Positions 17,836 through 26,270 of a stretch of DNA of 64,000 nt are shown one piece after another; within the stretch, counting starts at the first letter, position 1, and each line of letters starts with the position of its first letter. The translations under genes and the position numbers were made by a program. The notes beneath the pieces were generated by a model that was given only the letters and a program-made list of their open reading frames with translations, was not told where the DNA came from and searched no databases. This DNA comes from Cytobacillus horneckiae (GTDB lineage: Bacteria; Bacillota; Bacilli; Bacillales; Cytobacillaceae): positions 55,762 to 119,761 of the forward strand of contig NZ_PISD01000034.1 in NCBI RefSeq assembly GCF_002835735.1, read 5' to 3'.

Positions 17836-18699
17836 TTATAAGAATGTTTTAATCTCATATTCCTCAAATTTTTCATTTAGCCAAACAGAATACTCAGATT
17901 CAAGCTTCGATTCTAATAAAATATCTTTTATTTCATCTTTCACTTCCTCAAGCTCGGCTTTCTTCGGTTCTTGTTTATCTGTCACTTTAATGATATGGTA
18001 GCCGTATTCGGTCTTTACTGGTTCACTAATATCGCCATTTTCCATACCGAAGGCTTTTTCTTCAAATTCTTTTACCATATCTCCCTTTGCAAAGAAGCCA
18101 AGCTCGCCGCCATTATCCTTTGTTGCCGTGTCAGTGGAATATTCTTTAGCAAGCTCTGCAAAATCTTCATCCTGTTCTATTTTTTTCACGACCTCTTTTG
18201 CAGTTTTTTCATCATCAACAAGAATATGGCTTGCTTCAACTTCTTCCTCTTTATCAAAACTGTCCTTATTTTCATCAAAATAGGTTTGTATCTCTTCGTC
18301 TGTAATCTCTATTTTTGGCTCCAATATTTTCTTTGAAGCTAAATACGTCATTATGTTTTTCTCGATAATAGAAACATCAACCCCGCTGTTTTTAAGGACT
18401 TCATTAAATGTGTCCTCACCGCCAAAAGTATCCATGTATGCTTCCATCTCTTCAGCAATTTCCTTATCACTTACTTTGATGTTTTCCTTTTTCATTTCCT
18501 GCCGTATAATTTCATCTGATATTAATGTATCTAACACTGTTGACCCATATTGAGAGGAAAGTGCGTCATCCAATTCACTTTTACTAATCTTCTCACCATT
18601 TACTGTTGCTGCCTTATTATCAAAAACCAATAAAAATGCGACTGCTATCGCAGCCGCTAGCATAACTCCTGTTGCTATTAATATCTTTTTATTTGTCAT
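17836..18699 (-). CDS. PrsA-like membrane-anchored peptidyl-prolyl isomerase (parvulin foldase)
   Basis: About 287 residues. An N-terminal membrane segment (about 5-25) has no lipobox cysteine, so it is anchored by the helix rather than by lipid. A SurA-N-like chaperone region (30-140) precedes a parvulin domain (about 145-240) with VEASHILVDDEKTA, NGGELGFFAKGDMV and TEYGYHIIKV. It should help secreted proteins fold outside the membrane. It starts 11 bases after the HtrA-like protease gene, forming a foldase-protease operon for envelope protein quality control. The ATG at 18699 fits the GGGAG site better than the adjacent one at 18702. Confidence 0.88.
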   Translation of the reverse strand: MTNKKILIATGVMLAAAIAVAFLLVFDNKAATVNGEKISKSELDDALSSQYGSTVLDTLISDEIIRQEMKKENIKVSDKEIAEEMEAYMDTFGGEDTFNEVLKNSGVDVSIIEKNIMTYLASKKILEPKIEITDEEIQTYFDENKDSFDKEEEVEASHILVDDEKTAKEVVKKIEQDEDFAELAKEYSTDTATKDNGGELGFFAKGDMVKEFEEKAFGMENGDISEPVKTEYGYHIIKVTDKQEPKKAELEEVKDEIKDILLESKLESEYSVWLNEKFEEYEIKTFL

Positions 18700-18710
18700 C
18701 ATTTTCTCCC

Positions 18711-19925
18711 TTACCCTTCATTGCCTGCTAATGTGACTTCTATTTTTTTCATTTCTCCATCGCGGTAAAAACCAACTTCGACTTTGTCACCAATACTAAA
18801 GTCTTTATATAAGTATTTTCTCAAGTCATTTGCGCCTGTAATTTCTTTATCTCCAATTGAAACGAGAATATCCTCCGGCTGTAATCCGGCCTTAGCTGCC
18901 GAAGAGGACTCATCTACTTGAGAAATGATTGCACCGTTTGTCACAGACTCTGGCAGCTGCTGCTTGTAAAACTGAGGTACTTCTTGAAGGTCCATTAAAC
19001 CGACACCTAAGTATGGACGAATGATTTTTCCATTTTCAAGCAGCTGATCTATGATGGTTTGAACTTCATTGATCGGAATAGCAAAGCCTAACCCTTCTAC
19101 ACCACTATTTGCGATTTTCAAACTATTAATACCTACTAAATCGCCATTTGCATTGATTAATGCTCCGCCGCTATTGCCCGGATTAATGGCTGCATCCGTT
19201 TGAATAACATCCAAATCCCATTCACCTGCTGATGTAGACACTTCTATGGAGCGATCCACTGCACTAACGATTCCTTGAGTGACTGTTCTTGATAAATCAA
19301 GTCCGAGCGGATTGCCGATTGCCATGACTTGATCACCTGCACGCAGCTTGGATGAGTCTCCGAAAGGCAATGCCTCGCCATCTATCTCACCAGATACTTT
19401 TAATACTGCGATATCAGTTAAAGAATCTGTACCAACAAGCTCCGCTTTTACTTTTTCACCGTTATGCAGTGATACCTCGATATTTGCAGCACCTTCAATT
19501 ACATGATTATTTGTTACAATATATGCTTCATTTTTTGTCTTCTTAAAAATGACGCCAGAACCTGTCCCGCTCTCCACCTCCTGACCCGTTGACATTGATT
19601 GGCCAAATGGGTTGTTAGCCTGCTCATTTTGCATATTGACTATGCCGACAATCGCCTTAGACGCATTTTCAACAATGTCAGCAATCGAGCCATTTTCTGT
19701 TGAAACCGGCTGAACATCAAGGTTTGATTCTTGTTTACCAGCTTGCTCTTGCACAGAGGCAGAGGGATTGTCTTGAAATTGAGGAATATAGTTTACAGCA
19801 CCTAAGGTCAGCATTGACCCCATTACGCCACCTGCTACTGTCATTGCCATCCCTTTAAACCATCGTCTTTTCGGGTTTTTTTTCTCTATGCGGCTTACAT
19901 CATTTACTTGATCCATCTCATTCAT
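18711..19925 (-). CDS. HtrA-like trypsin-type serine protease (S1C, DegP family)
   Basis: 404 residues: a cytoplasmic N-tail, one membrane segment (about 26-47), a protease domain with triad H141 (VTNNHVIEG), D171 (LTDIAVLKV) and S252 (NPGNSGGAL), and a C-terminal PDZ domain (about 300-400). It degrades misfolded proteins at the outer face of the membrane. The promoter region carries a TTGACA/CTGACA direct repeat also found upstream of the nearby two-component operon (see 19984-20000). It is similar to B. subtilis HtrA, HtrB and YyxA; I cannot tell which is the orthologue. Confidence 0.92.
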   Translation of the reverse strand: MNEMDQVNDVSRIEKKNPKRRWFKGMAMTVAGGVMGSMLTLGAVNYIPQFQDNPSASVQEQAGKQESNLDVQPVSTENGSIADIVENASKAIVGIVNMQNEQANNPFGQSMSTGQEVESGTGSGVIFKKTKNEAYIVTNNHVIEGAANIEVSLHNGEKVKAELVGTDSLTDIAVLKVSGEIDGEALPFGDSSKLRAGDQVMAIGNPLGLDLSRTVTQGIVSAVDRSIEVSTSAGEWDLDVIQTDAAINPGNSGGALINANGDLVGINSLKIANSGVEGLGFAIPINEVQTIIDQLLENGKIIRPYLGVGLMDLQEVPQFYKQQLPESVTNGAIISQVDESSSAAKAGLQPEDILVSIGDKEITGANDLRKYLYKDFSIGDKVEVGFYRDGEMKKIEVTLAGNEG

Positions 19926-19983
19926 TTAGAACCCTTCTTTCTTTAAAATCATTTCTTATGTATATCAATTTAATCGTTCAATG

Positions 19984-20000
19984 TGTCAGGAAGATGTCAA
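19984..20000 (-). promoter_or_regulatory. Candidate response-regulator direct repeat upstream of the htrA-like gene
   Basis: The minus strand has TTGACATCTTCCTGACA: two hexamers TTGACA and CTGACA spaced 11 bases start to start, one helical turn, as OmpR-type regulators prefer. The 11-mer TTGACATCTTC is repeated exactly in the promoter region of the two-component operon (23072-23082). The second hexamer has GATATA 17 bases downstream, so it may also serve as a -35 element. Confidence 0.45.
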
Positions 20001-20051
20001 AATCAGAAATATTGCTGCGAACTTGAACTATGATTACCGAGATGACAGATG

Positions 20052-20083
20052 AAACCCCGAATAGCCTAATTTATTCGGGGTTT
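20052..20083 (-). terminator. Terminator after the coat-F-like gene pair
   Basis: AAACCCCGAATA and TATTCGGGGTTT form a 12-bp perfect stem with an 8-base loop. It overlaps the last codons of the gene ending at 20071. Confidence 0.75.
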
Positions 20084-20364
20084 GAGGGATTTAAATTATT
20101 TTGCATAAACGCTTGCACTTTTGCTATTTCTGCCGGTGTGGCGATATCAGTCTGATACCAGCCTTTGTTTTGCATGATTTCAAAAAGAGCATATTGATTC
20201 TCAGTTGCTGTCTGAAAACAGTGCTGGTAAATTTCGCGCAATTCTCCATGGCTTGTTTCAAGCAAAGTATGACTAATTGACCGGCATCTTCCTTTTTCCA
20301 ATTCCAAGCAGAGCTGAACCATTTCCCGTTCGGTCAATCCTCTACCTTTTATATTATTTGGCAT
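20071..20364 (-). CDS. Spore coat protein F-like protein
   Basis: A 97-residue helical protein, starting GRGLTEREMVQLCLELEKGR after a short lead and containing ISHTLLETSHGELREIYQHC and a C-terminal QNKGWYQTD stretch. This is the coat F (CotF/YhcQ) domain, a four-helix ferritin-like fold of spore-associated proteins. It lies 15 bases after a second, shorter coat-F-like gene and ends in its own terminator. Its exact role in the spore is unknown. Confidence 0.75.
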   Translation of the reverse strand: MPNNIKGRGLTEREMVQLCLELEKGRCRSISHTLLETSHGELREIYQHCFQTATENQYALFEIMQNKGWYQTDIATPAEIAKVQAFMQNNLNPSNPE

Positions 20365-20379
20365 AAACTTTCCTCCCTT

Positions 20380-20583
20380 TTAGTGGACTTTTCGCGATCG
20401 GTTAAAATAAGTTGATAATTCGGCAATTCTTAATTGATGCTGCTCAGCAAGCTGCTCAAGCTCTGCTTTAATATCCGAATCCTCACATAATGATGCACAC
20501 CAATTAAATGTTTTAGCAGTAATTTCTTCCGCGCGTATTTCATCTTCAATGGAAGCCAGTTCCCTTGTTGTTAGTTGATACAT
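20380..20583 (-). CDS. Short coat-F/ferritin-like helical protein
   Basis: 67 residues from the ATG at 20583, which has GGGGGTGAAATGG upstream (an upstream ATG at 20598 lacks a site). It is entirely helical, with MYQLTTRELASIEDEIRAEE followed by a second helix rich in Glu and Gln. It looks like the N-terminal helix pair of coat-F proteins and is paired with the gene at 20071, so the two probably act together. The family call is moderate. Confidence 0.6.
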   Translation of the reverse strand: MYQLTTRELASIEDEIRAEEITAKTFNWCASLCEDSDIKAELEQLAEQHQLRIAELSTYFNRSRKVH

Positions 20584-20886
20584 CCATTTCACCCCCATAT
20601 AAACTATTTTTATTATCGTATAGCCTTTGTATTTTTATTCCAAATATTAATTAAAAAAAATTGGAGAGACTCATTTCAAAATAAAAATGATGAGGCTTTG
20701 GGTTTTCCAAGGCTAACGGCTCACCTTTCGCGAGGCGAGCGTCCAGCTGCTTCCAACTAACTCATTACTCTGAGCAGGAATAAAGCGGACAGTTTCCAAA
20801 TCAAACAAAACTCACTTATTATCACTTTTTCAACAATATAACTTGGTGTGCGCTCGCGTTTTACTTAGATAAACTTTCCTATTAAC
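20584..20886. other. Intergenic stretch with a degenerate Bacillus-type repeat fragment
   Basis: No gene was seen. About 20690-20770 holds GGCTAACGGCTC and GAGCGTCCAGCTGC segments, which look like pieces of the GC-rich intergenic repeats scattered through Bacillus genomes. The rest is AT-rich without recognisable elements. Confidence 0.35.
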
Positions 20887-20920
20887 AAAAAGACCTAATC
20901 CATTTGGATTAGGTCTTTTT
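20887..20920 (-). terminator. Terminator of the two-component operon
   Basis: AAAAAGACCTAATCC and GGATTAGGTCTTTTT form a 15-bp perfect stem with a 4-base loop. The kinase stop codon lies inside it. Confidence 0.85.
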
Positions 20921-22330
20921 TGGAATAATCATTCTAAATGTTGTTCCAGTTATTGATGTTTCAACTAATTGAAGATCTCCACCCATTGACATTGCAATCA
21001 TCTTGCTAAAAGGCAAGCCTAGACCAAGACCTCTCGTCCGGTATTTCTTTTCCTCCCCCCTGAAGAATCGTTCGAATATAAAAGGTTGCTCTTCAAATGG
21101 AATCCCTTTGCCTGTGTCAACAACATCAACCCATATTTCTGAAGTTTGCATAGATACATTGACTTTGATATCGCCTTTCCCTTCCATTGCTTGTGCCGCA
21201 TTGTTCAGGAGATTAATAATAATTTGCTGCAGGCGAATTTGATCAATTCTTACAAATAGTTCTTTGGATAAAGTGTTAACTTGCAACTCGATGCCAGTGC
21301 CTTCCTGAGTGATGCTCCATTGATAACCAGTTTCTTTCAGCAGCTTATTGATTTCGCCCGTTTCGAGCTGAACAGGTATGTTATTCGTTGCAAAGGTGTT
21401 AAAGGCAAGCAAATCCTCCACCATTTTTTTCATTTTTGCTGTTTCCTTTAATGACATCTGAATAAATTCCTTCGCTTCCTCTCCTGTTACGACATCATCC
21501 CCAACAGCTTGCAATAAACCACTTATGGAAGTAACTGGCGTTTTTAGTTCATGAGTAACACCTGCCAGTAATTCTGTTCGTAGCGATTCTAATTTTTCAA
21601 GCCGGTTAGACATCTCTTTGAAAGAGTGAACAAGATCGTAAACTTCCTGTTCACGATATTCATCACGGAGCTCAATTTGATAGTCGCCCTCCTGTACTTT
21701 CTTCGCTGCAGCAGCGACATCCTGAATCGGGTTCGAAATTCTTCTTGATAAAAAATAGATAGCTGCCCAGCCAATTAAGGCAAGCCCGATAATCATAATA
21801 GCAAGCAAGCGGTATTCTTGTTTAACAGCAGTTAAATTATCCTTATATTCAATCATTACCACCCAGCCAAGCAATGCACCTTGCAATTCTATTGGCGATT
21901 TGACAACATACACATCATTCCCTTCCCTTTCAAGCTGAAGTTTTTGAACATTCTCTTCATTTGTTAAAAGGGATTGTGAAAATTGAATAAATCTATGACC
22001 CTGCGGACGATTGCTTGATAAGGTTGCTCCCCTTGTATCGACAATATATATAAATGGTTCGCTTTCAAGATTCATAAACCGGCCGCGATCATCCAAATAC
22101 CCTGGTACATCACCTTTTGGAATCGGCTTTCCTTCACTGAAGTCAACAAAGCGATCAGCGATTTCCTCAGTCATCAGCTCCATAATGTTCAGCCGATTTT
22201 CCAATGTTGTATGGCGAATCCACATAACTGAAACGAAAGCAATAACAACTAATCCAATACATAATGTCATTAAATAGCGGGTGGTCCAATAACGGATTAA
22301 AGGCACCCGTTTTTTATTTTTTATAAACAC
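20909..22330 (-). CDS. Sensor histidine kinase of an OmpR-type two-component system
   Basis: 473 residues: TM1 (about 19-38), an extracytoplasmic sensor region (40-170), TM2 (about 174-194), HAMP linker (195-245), phospho-acceptor H260 in AGVTHELKTPVTS, N-box NLLNNAAQAMEG, G1 VDTGKGIPF, F-box FERFF and G2 RGLGLGLPF. The gene overlaps the regulator by 17 bases; a GTG at 22330 is the furthest start, and a GTG further in is possible. It lies on the same strand as the htrA/prsA-like genes, and a shared direct repeat suggests an envelope-stress system. The sequence does not resemble CssS closely enough to use that name. Confidence 0.9.
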   Translation of the reverse strand: MFIKNKKRVPLIRYWTTRYLMTLCIGLVVIAFVSVMWIRHTTLENRLNIMELMTEEIADRFVDFSEGKPIPKGDVPGYLDDRGRFMNLESEPFIYIVDTRGATLSSNRPQGHRFIQFSQSLLTNEENVQKLQLEREGNDVYVVKSPIELQGALLGWVVMIEYKDNLTAVKQEYRLLAIMIIGLALIGWAAIYFLSRRISNPIQDVAAAAKKVQEGDYQIELRDEYREQEVYDLVHSFKEMSNRLEKLESLRTELLAGVTHELKTPVTSISGLLQAVGDDVVTGEEAKEFIQMSLKETAKMKKMVEDLLAFNTFATNNIPVQLETGEINKLLKETGYQWSITQEGTGIELQVNTLSKELFVRIDQIRLQQIIINLLNNAAQAMEGKGDIKVNVSMQTSEIWVDVVDTGKGIPFEEQPFIFERFFRGEEKKYRTRGLGLGLPFSKMIAMSMGGDLQLVETSITGTTFRMIIPKKT

Positions 22331-22994
22331 TAAGCTGATACCCCAATCCCCGCAATGTTTTTATTTCCCCTTCTGACTCTGGCCAAGATTGAAGAGCCTT
22401 CCGCAGACGCTTAATCGCGAGATCAACAGCACGATCGCTTCCATCATATTCCCATCCCCATACATGTTCGATAAGCTGATCTCTCGTAAATGTTTGATTT
22501 GGATGCTCTGCCATAAAAATTAATAATGAAAGGTCTCTTGGTGTTAAATCTATATCGACTTGATTTAATGAGACCCGATGCGATTTGATATCTATATACA
22601 GTCCACCATATTTTTTAACTTTTTCTTGATTATTATCAGACCGGCGCAAAACTGCCTGTACTCTAGCGATAACCTCTTCTGCATTGAATGGCTTAGCAAT
22701 ATAGTCATCCGCTCCACCATTTAAACCAGAAAGACGATAATTTACATCACCAAGCGCAGTAAGCATAATAACAGGCGTATCGTTTTCCTCACGAATTTCT
22801 TTTAGTATATCCCATCCATTTTTCCCAGGGAGCATGACATCTAATATAACTAAAGAAGGGCTTAATTCATGAAACTTCTTCATCGCTTCTTCGCCATTAA
22901 ATGCCTGAGCTGTATCGAAATTCGCCTTCTGTAAATACACCTTCAGAACCTGGCTAATTGGCAGTTCATCCTCGACAATTAAGATTGTTTTCAT
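22314..22994 (-). CDS. OmpR-family response regulator
   Basis: 226 residues: a receiver domain with E8, D9, phospho-acceptor D52 (LVILDVMLPGKNG), the TALGD switch and the IAKPF lysine, and a C-terminal winged helix (about 130-225) with DLTPRDLSLLIFMA and RAVDLAIKRLRKAL. It is co-transcribed with the kinase. Tandem TTGACA hexamers 11 bases apart lie upstream of its own gene and upstream of the htrA-like gene, which makes autoregulation and control of htrA a testable proposal. Confidence 0.92.
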   Translation of the reverse strand: MKTILIVEDELPISQVLKVYLQKANFDTAQAFNGEEAMKKFHELSPSLVILDVMLPGKNGWDILKEIREENDTPVIMLTALGDVNYRLSGLNGGADDYIAKPFNAEEVIARVQAVLRRSDNNQEKVKKYGGLYIDIKSHRVSLNQVDIDLTPRDLSLLIFMAEHPNQTFTRDQLIEHVWGWEYDGSDRAVDLAIKRLRKALQSWPESEGEIKTLRGLGYQLSVYKK

Positions 22995-23076
22995 TTACAT
23001 CGCCACCTCTGGAATCTATTTCACTCACTCATCATAAACTTTCTTCAGACTCCTTGTCTATGTTACGCGTTGAAGA

Positions 23077-23093
23077 TGTCAAGAATATGTCAA
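23077..23093 (-). promoter_or_regulatory. Candidate response-regulator direct repeat upstream of the two-component operon
   Basis: The minus strand reads TTGACATATTCTTGACA: two perfect TTGACA hexamers 11 bases apart, about 85 bases upstream of the regulator start. TTGACATCTTC is shared exactly with the htrA upstream region. No good -10 sits 17 bases from either hexamer, which favours a binding-site reading over a plain -35 element. Confidence 0.45.
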
Positions 23094-23173
23094 GATGAGC
23101 GAAGCAAATTGTTTCTGTTTTTTCGGAAATATTTGTTATCATCATAATTAAACAAAGAAGGAGTGATAAGGCA

Positions 23174-24103
23174 ATGACAAAAAAAGTTAAATTAGGCAAA
23201 TCAGGACTTTTAGTTAACCCGATAGGACTTGGCACGAATGCCGTTGGAGGCCATAACATCTATCCTAATGTCGACGAAGCTGCTGGAAAAGCCCTTGTGC
23301 ATGAAGCGTTGAATAATGGGATAAACCTTTTGGATACTGCCTATTTTTATGGACCTGAACGCTCTGAAGAATTAATTGGCGAGGTACTAAGAGAAAGAGG
23401 AAATCGCTCTGAGGCTATTATCGCAACAAAAGGTGCGCATAAATTCGTTGGTGAAAAAATTGAGCTTGATAACTCTCCTGCCTTTTTAAAAAAATCGGTT
23501 GAAGATAGTTTAAGAAGGCTTGATACAGATTACATAGACTTGTTTTATATTCACTTTCCTGATGAACATACACCGAAAGATGAAGCGGTAGGCGCACTGA
23601 AAAAACTAAAAGATGAAGGAAAAATCCTTTCCATTGGCGTCTCAAATTTTTCAATTGACCAATTGAAGGAAGCAAATAAAGATGGCTATATAGATGTTTA
23701 CCAGGGAGAATACAACTTGCTGCAGCGCAGTGCTGAACAAGTGCTTCTTCCTTATACAAAGGAACACGGCATTTCGTTCGTACCATACTTCCCGCTCGCT
23801 TCAGGCCTGCTGACTGGAAAATATAATAAAAATACACAATTTGATGGTTCCCGTCCACATTCTCCTCATTTCAAAGAGGGTGTTTTCGAGGAAAATGTAA
23901 TAAAAGTAGACAAAGTCCGTGCAATTGCAGAGGCTAAAGGAGTCGAAACAGCACATGTAGTTCTCGCTTGGTACTTGGCGCAAGACAGTATCGACGCTGT
24001 CATTCCCGGCGCAAAAAGAGCCGAGCAAGTACTTAATAACTTAAAAACGCTTCAAGTTGAATTAACTGCTAAAGACATTAAGGCCATTTCAGATATTTTC
24101 TAA
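23174..24103 (+). CDS. Aldo/keto reductase
   Basis: A 309-residue NAD(P)H-dependent oxidoreductase with a TIM barrel. The tetrad is visible as D and Y in [12 protein letters not shown] in [10 protein letters not shown] and H in DLFYIHFPD; the cofactor-binding C-terminal part contains [14 protein letters not shown]. It acts on aldehydes or ketones in the cytoplasm; the substrate is unknown. The start follows GAAGGAGTGATAAGGCA. It is divergent from the two-component operon and ends in a strong terminator, so it is probably monocistronic. Confidence 0.9.
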   Translation: MTKKVKLGKSGLLVNPIGLGTNAVGGHNIYPNVDEAAGKALVHEALNNGINLLDTAYFYGPERSEELIGEVLRERGNRSEAIIATKGAHKFVGEKIELDNSPAFLKKSVEDSLRRLDTDYIDLFYIHFPDEHTPKDEAVGALKKLKDEGKILSIGVSNFSIDQLKEANKDGYIDVYQGEYNLLQRSAEQVLLPYTKEHGISFVPYFPLASGLLTGKYNKNTQFDGSRPHSPHFKEGVFEENVIKVDKVRAIAEAKGVETAHVVLAWYLAQDSIDAVIPGAKRAEQVLNNLKTLQVELTAKDIKAISDIF

Positions 24104-24114
24104 TTGTTATTATG

Positions 24115-24147
24115 GAAACCCCCGGTATAATTGGGACCGGGGGTTTC
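24115..24147. terminator. Bidirectional terminator after the aldo/keto reductase gene
   Basis: GAAACCCCCGGT and ACCGGGGGTTTC form a 12-bp perfect stem with a 9-base loop, between convergent genes. Confidence 0.85.
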
Positions 24148-24158
24148 ATTATATTGAT

Positions 24159-24530
24159 TTATACCGGCTTTACATAAATTGCTTTTGTATAATTAGTTAA
24201 TTTGCAATCAGATAAGTCCTTTTCATCAAGAATTTCTAAGTCAAGTGCGGATTTAATTTTCTTTTCATCAGGAGTTTTTTGAATGAGTTGATGCTGATTG
24301 AGTTCTTCTAATCTTTTTACAGTCTTTTCGCGATCATACTTATCAATCTTGCGAATTTGCCGCTGCAGTTTTAATCCATTTAATGCGATTTCACCTTTTT
24401 CATTTCTGCCTACTGATAAATCAAAGTAATCATTAAACACTTTTTTAAATTCCTCTAATGCATCATCCACTTCTTTTTTCTTGTTAACTAATTCAGCATA
24501 CTTTACAATCATATCGCTCGTTATCTGCAT
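24159..24530 (-). CDS. Conserved hypothetical helical protein
   Basis: 123 residues; I do not recognise the family. It is charged and probably helical in its first 60 residues (VNKKKEVDDALEEFKKVFND), followed by a Lys/Arg-rich region RQIRKIDKYDREKTVKRLEE. It has no membrane segment and no cysteine cluster. Codon use is like its neighbours, and it is monocistronic between a bidirectional terminator and a small membrane-protein gene. Confidence 0.6.
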   Translation of the reverse strand: MQITSDMIVKYAELVNKKKEVDDALEEFKKVFNDYFDLSVGRNEKGEIALNGLKLQRQIRKIDKYDREKTVKRLEELNQHQLIQKTPDEKKIKSALDLEILDEKDLSDCKLTNYTKAIYVKPV

Positions 24531-24621
24531 TCATGATGTCCCCTCTTTCTACTATTGATAGTTCATTTTATTGACCAACCTCTCTATATATGCTAACAAC
24601 TGTTAGAAATGCCCAATATAA

Positions 24622-24646
24622 AAAAGCCAGCCAAATGGCTGACTTT
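24622..24646 (-). terminator. Terminator of the small membrane protein gene
   Basis: The minus strand reads AAAAGTCAGCC, ATTT, GGCTGGCTTTT with a T-rich tail. Confidence 0.7.
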
Positions 24647-24654
24647 TGCATTCT

Positions 24655-24840
24655 CTACTCTTTCTTCTTATCCAGCATGAAGAATAACCACATGATTGTA
24701 CCAGACAAAACACCTGCACCTGCTGAAATTAATGTACGATCCCTTACAGCAATCTCAGTTGCATAATCTTTATCCAGCATCCAAAACGCGATAACTGCGA
24801 CGAATAAACCTACTGCAATAATAATTGGAGCTTTTTTCAA
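24655..24840 (-). CDS. Small membrane protein, unknown function
   Basis: About 61 residues with two hydrophobic segments (PIIIAVGLFVAVIAFWML and LISAGAGVLSGTIMWLFFML) and a charged end DKKKE. I place the start at the TTG at 24840, nine bases after AAGGGAA; the in-frame TTG at 24858 overlaps that site. It has its own terminator. No family is recognised beyond small Bacillus membrane proteins. Confidence 0.6.
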   Translation of the reverse strand: MKKAPIIIAVGLFVAVIAFWMLDKDYATEIAVRDRTLISAGAGVLSGTIMWLFFMLDKKKE

Positions 24841-24885
24841 AACAATACTTCCCTTCAATCTAAAAAATCTTTACTTTATTATTAC

Positions 24886-26052
24886 CTAAAAATGATCGAT
24901 AAATAAACGAATAACGTCTGCCCCGCCTATAAAAGTTCCAATTGAACTTCCAATATTGGTTAAAACAATGATTAACAATATCCTTGTTACCTTATTATGC
25001 CAAAACCCTTTTAAGGTAAAAACATCTTCTGAAAGATTCTCAAAGTCACGAACACTCGGCCTGCGGAAATAAGCCTGTACGATTCCTGCAAACCAGCCTG
25101 CTGCTAACAATGGATTAAGCGAGGTAAACGGTGCCGACAATCCAGCAGCTAAAATGGCTAATGGATGACCAAAAGCCAGGGCTGCACCCAATGCAGCTAA
25201 GCCGCCGTTCCAAAGTGCCCAGCTAACTGTTTGCTGCATCCCTGCCGATGGATTAGAAAAAAATGTAAACGCAATAATACCTAAAATGATTATTGGTATC
25301 ATCCAGCCAATGACTTTAGGCGCTTTCGATTTTGGCGGAAGCTCAGTCAGCTTCTTTAGATCATGCTCTTTATGAATCTCTTCTTTTATCCCCGGGATAT
25401 GTGCTGCACCTAGAACCGCAACAATTTTTTCACCTGGCGCCTTTTTAATATTTTGTGCTAAATATTGATCGCGTTCATCTATTAAAGGGACCTTTAGCTG
25501 TGGAAAAACTTCAGTAAAATCATTTAAGATGGCATCAATTGAGTCCTGATTTTTCATTTTTTCAAGTTCTTCCTCTGTAATCGTTTCATTGCTAAATATT
25601 CCAGCAAACACTTGGGAAAGCAGCATTGTTTTCCCTTTAAACCCCAGATTTCTCCAAATTCGTGAAAAAGTAATTTGAATATTTCTATCCGCTAACACGA
25701 GCTTTGCACCTGTCTCTTTTGCTGATTCAATCCCTTGAATCATCTCTTGTCCAGCTTTAATATTAAATTGCTTTGCCATCCTATTTTGAAAAGAAGAAAT
25801 AGCTAAGTTCATTAACAATAGCGTTGCTTTCTTTTCCTTTATCACTTTAAAGATGTCCATATCCTTCCATTTGTTTCCTTCAGTTATGGACTGATATCTG
25901 CCCTTATCCAGTTCTATACAAACAGAATCAGGCTGTTCTGCTTCAATAACTTCCTTTACTTGCTCTGCACTATTTTTTGAAACATGAGCAGTGCCGATTA
26001 ATATGTATTCCTTTCCATTTAAATGGAGCCTCGTTATATTTTCCTCCGACAT
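24886..26052 (-). CDS. TraB/PrgY-family membrane protein
   Basis: 388 residues: an N-terminal soluble domain with the TraB/Tiki-fold motifs LIGTAHVSKNS (about 18), CIELDKGRYQ (about 45), LADRN and AVLGAAHIPGI (about 212), then a membrane domain with about five hydrophobic segments (250-385). The paired GTAH and GAAH histidines with the glutamate are the putative metal site of this superfamily. PrgY relatives in enterococci block pheromone signalling; a role in peptide processing here is only analogy. Confidence 0.82.
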   Translation of the reverse strand: MSEENITRLHLNGKEYILIGTAHVSKNSAEQVKEVIEAEQPDSVCIELDKGRYQSITEGNKWKDMDIFKVIKEKKATLLLMNLAISSFQNRMAKQFNIKAGQEMIQGIESAKETGAKLVLADRNIQITFSRIWRNLGFKGKTMLLSQVFAGIFSNETITEEELEKMKNQDSIDAILNDFTEVFPQLKVPLIDERDQYLAQNIKKAPGEKIVAVLGAAHIPGIKEEIHKEHDLKKLTELPPKSKAPKVIGWMIPIIILGIIAFTFFSNPSAGMQQTVSWALWNGGLAALGAALAFGHPLAILAAGLSAPFTSLNPLLAAGWFAGIVQAYFRRPSVRDFENLSEDVFTLKGFWHNKVTRILLIIVLTNIGSSIGTFIGGADVIRLFIDHF

Positions 26053-26229
26053 GCTTCTTATCTTCCCCTTTTCTTAGTCAATCTGCCAATGTTGTCAGAA
26101 ATCGTTTGCCGTGCCACTGTATAGTACAATAGTAAACTAGAATGAAGAAAATGAAAATTGATTTCTCTTGCGAACATTATTTTTATTAGAAGTTTACGTC
26201 ATTTCCCAGGTAACTAAATAAAAACAAAA

Positions 26230-26261
26230 AACCGATATGTCATTAGTTCGACATATCGGTT
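26230..26261 (-). terminator. Terminator of the ring-cleaving dioxygenase gene
   Basis: AACCGATATGTC and GACATATCGGTT form a 12-bp perfect stem with an 8-base loop, followed on the minus strand by a T run. Confidence 0.85.
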
Positions 26262-26270
26262 ATCGTACCT

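Noticed and set aside
20909..22994. Naming the two-component system CssR-CssS because htrA is near
   Set aside because: The receiver and kinase sequences do not follow what I recall of B. subtilis CssRS, and the shared promoter repeat is different from the CssR motif, so only a generic name is given.
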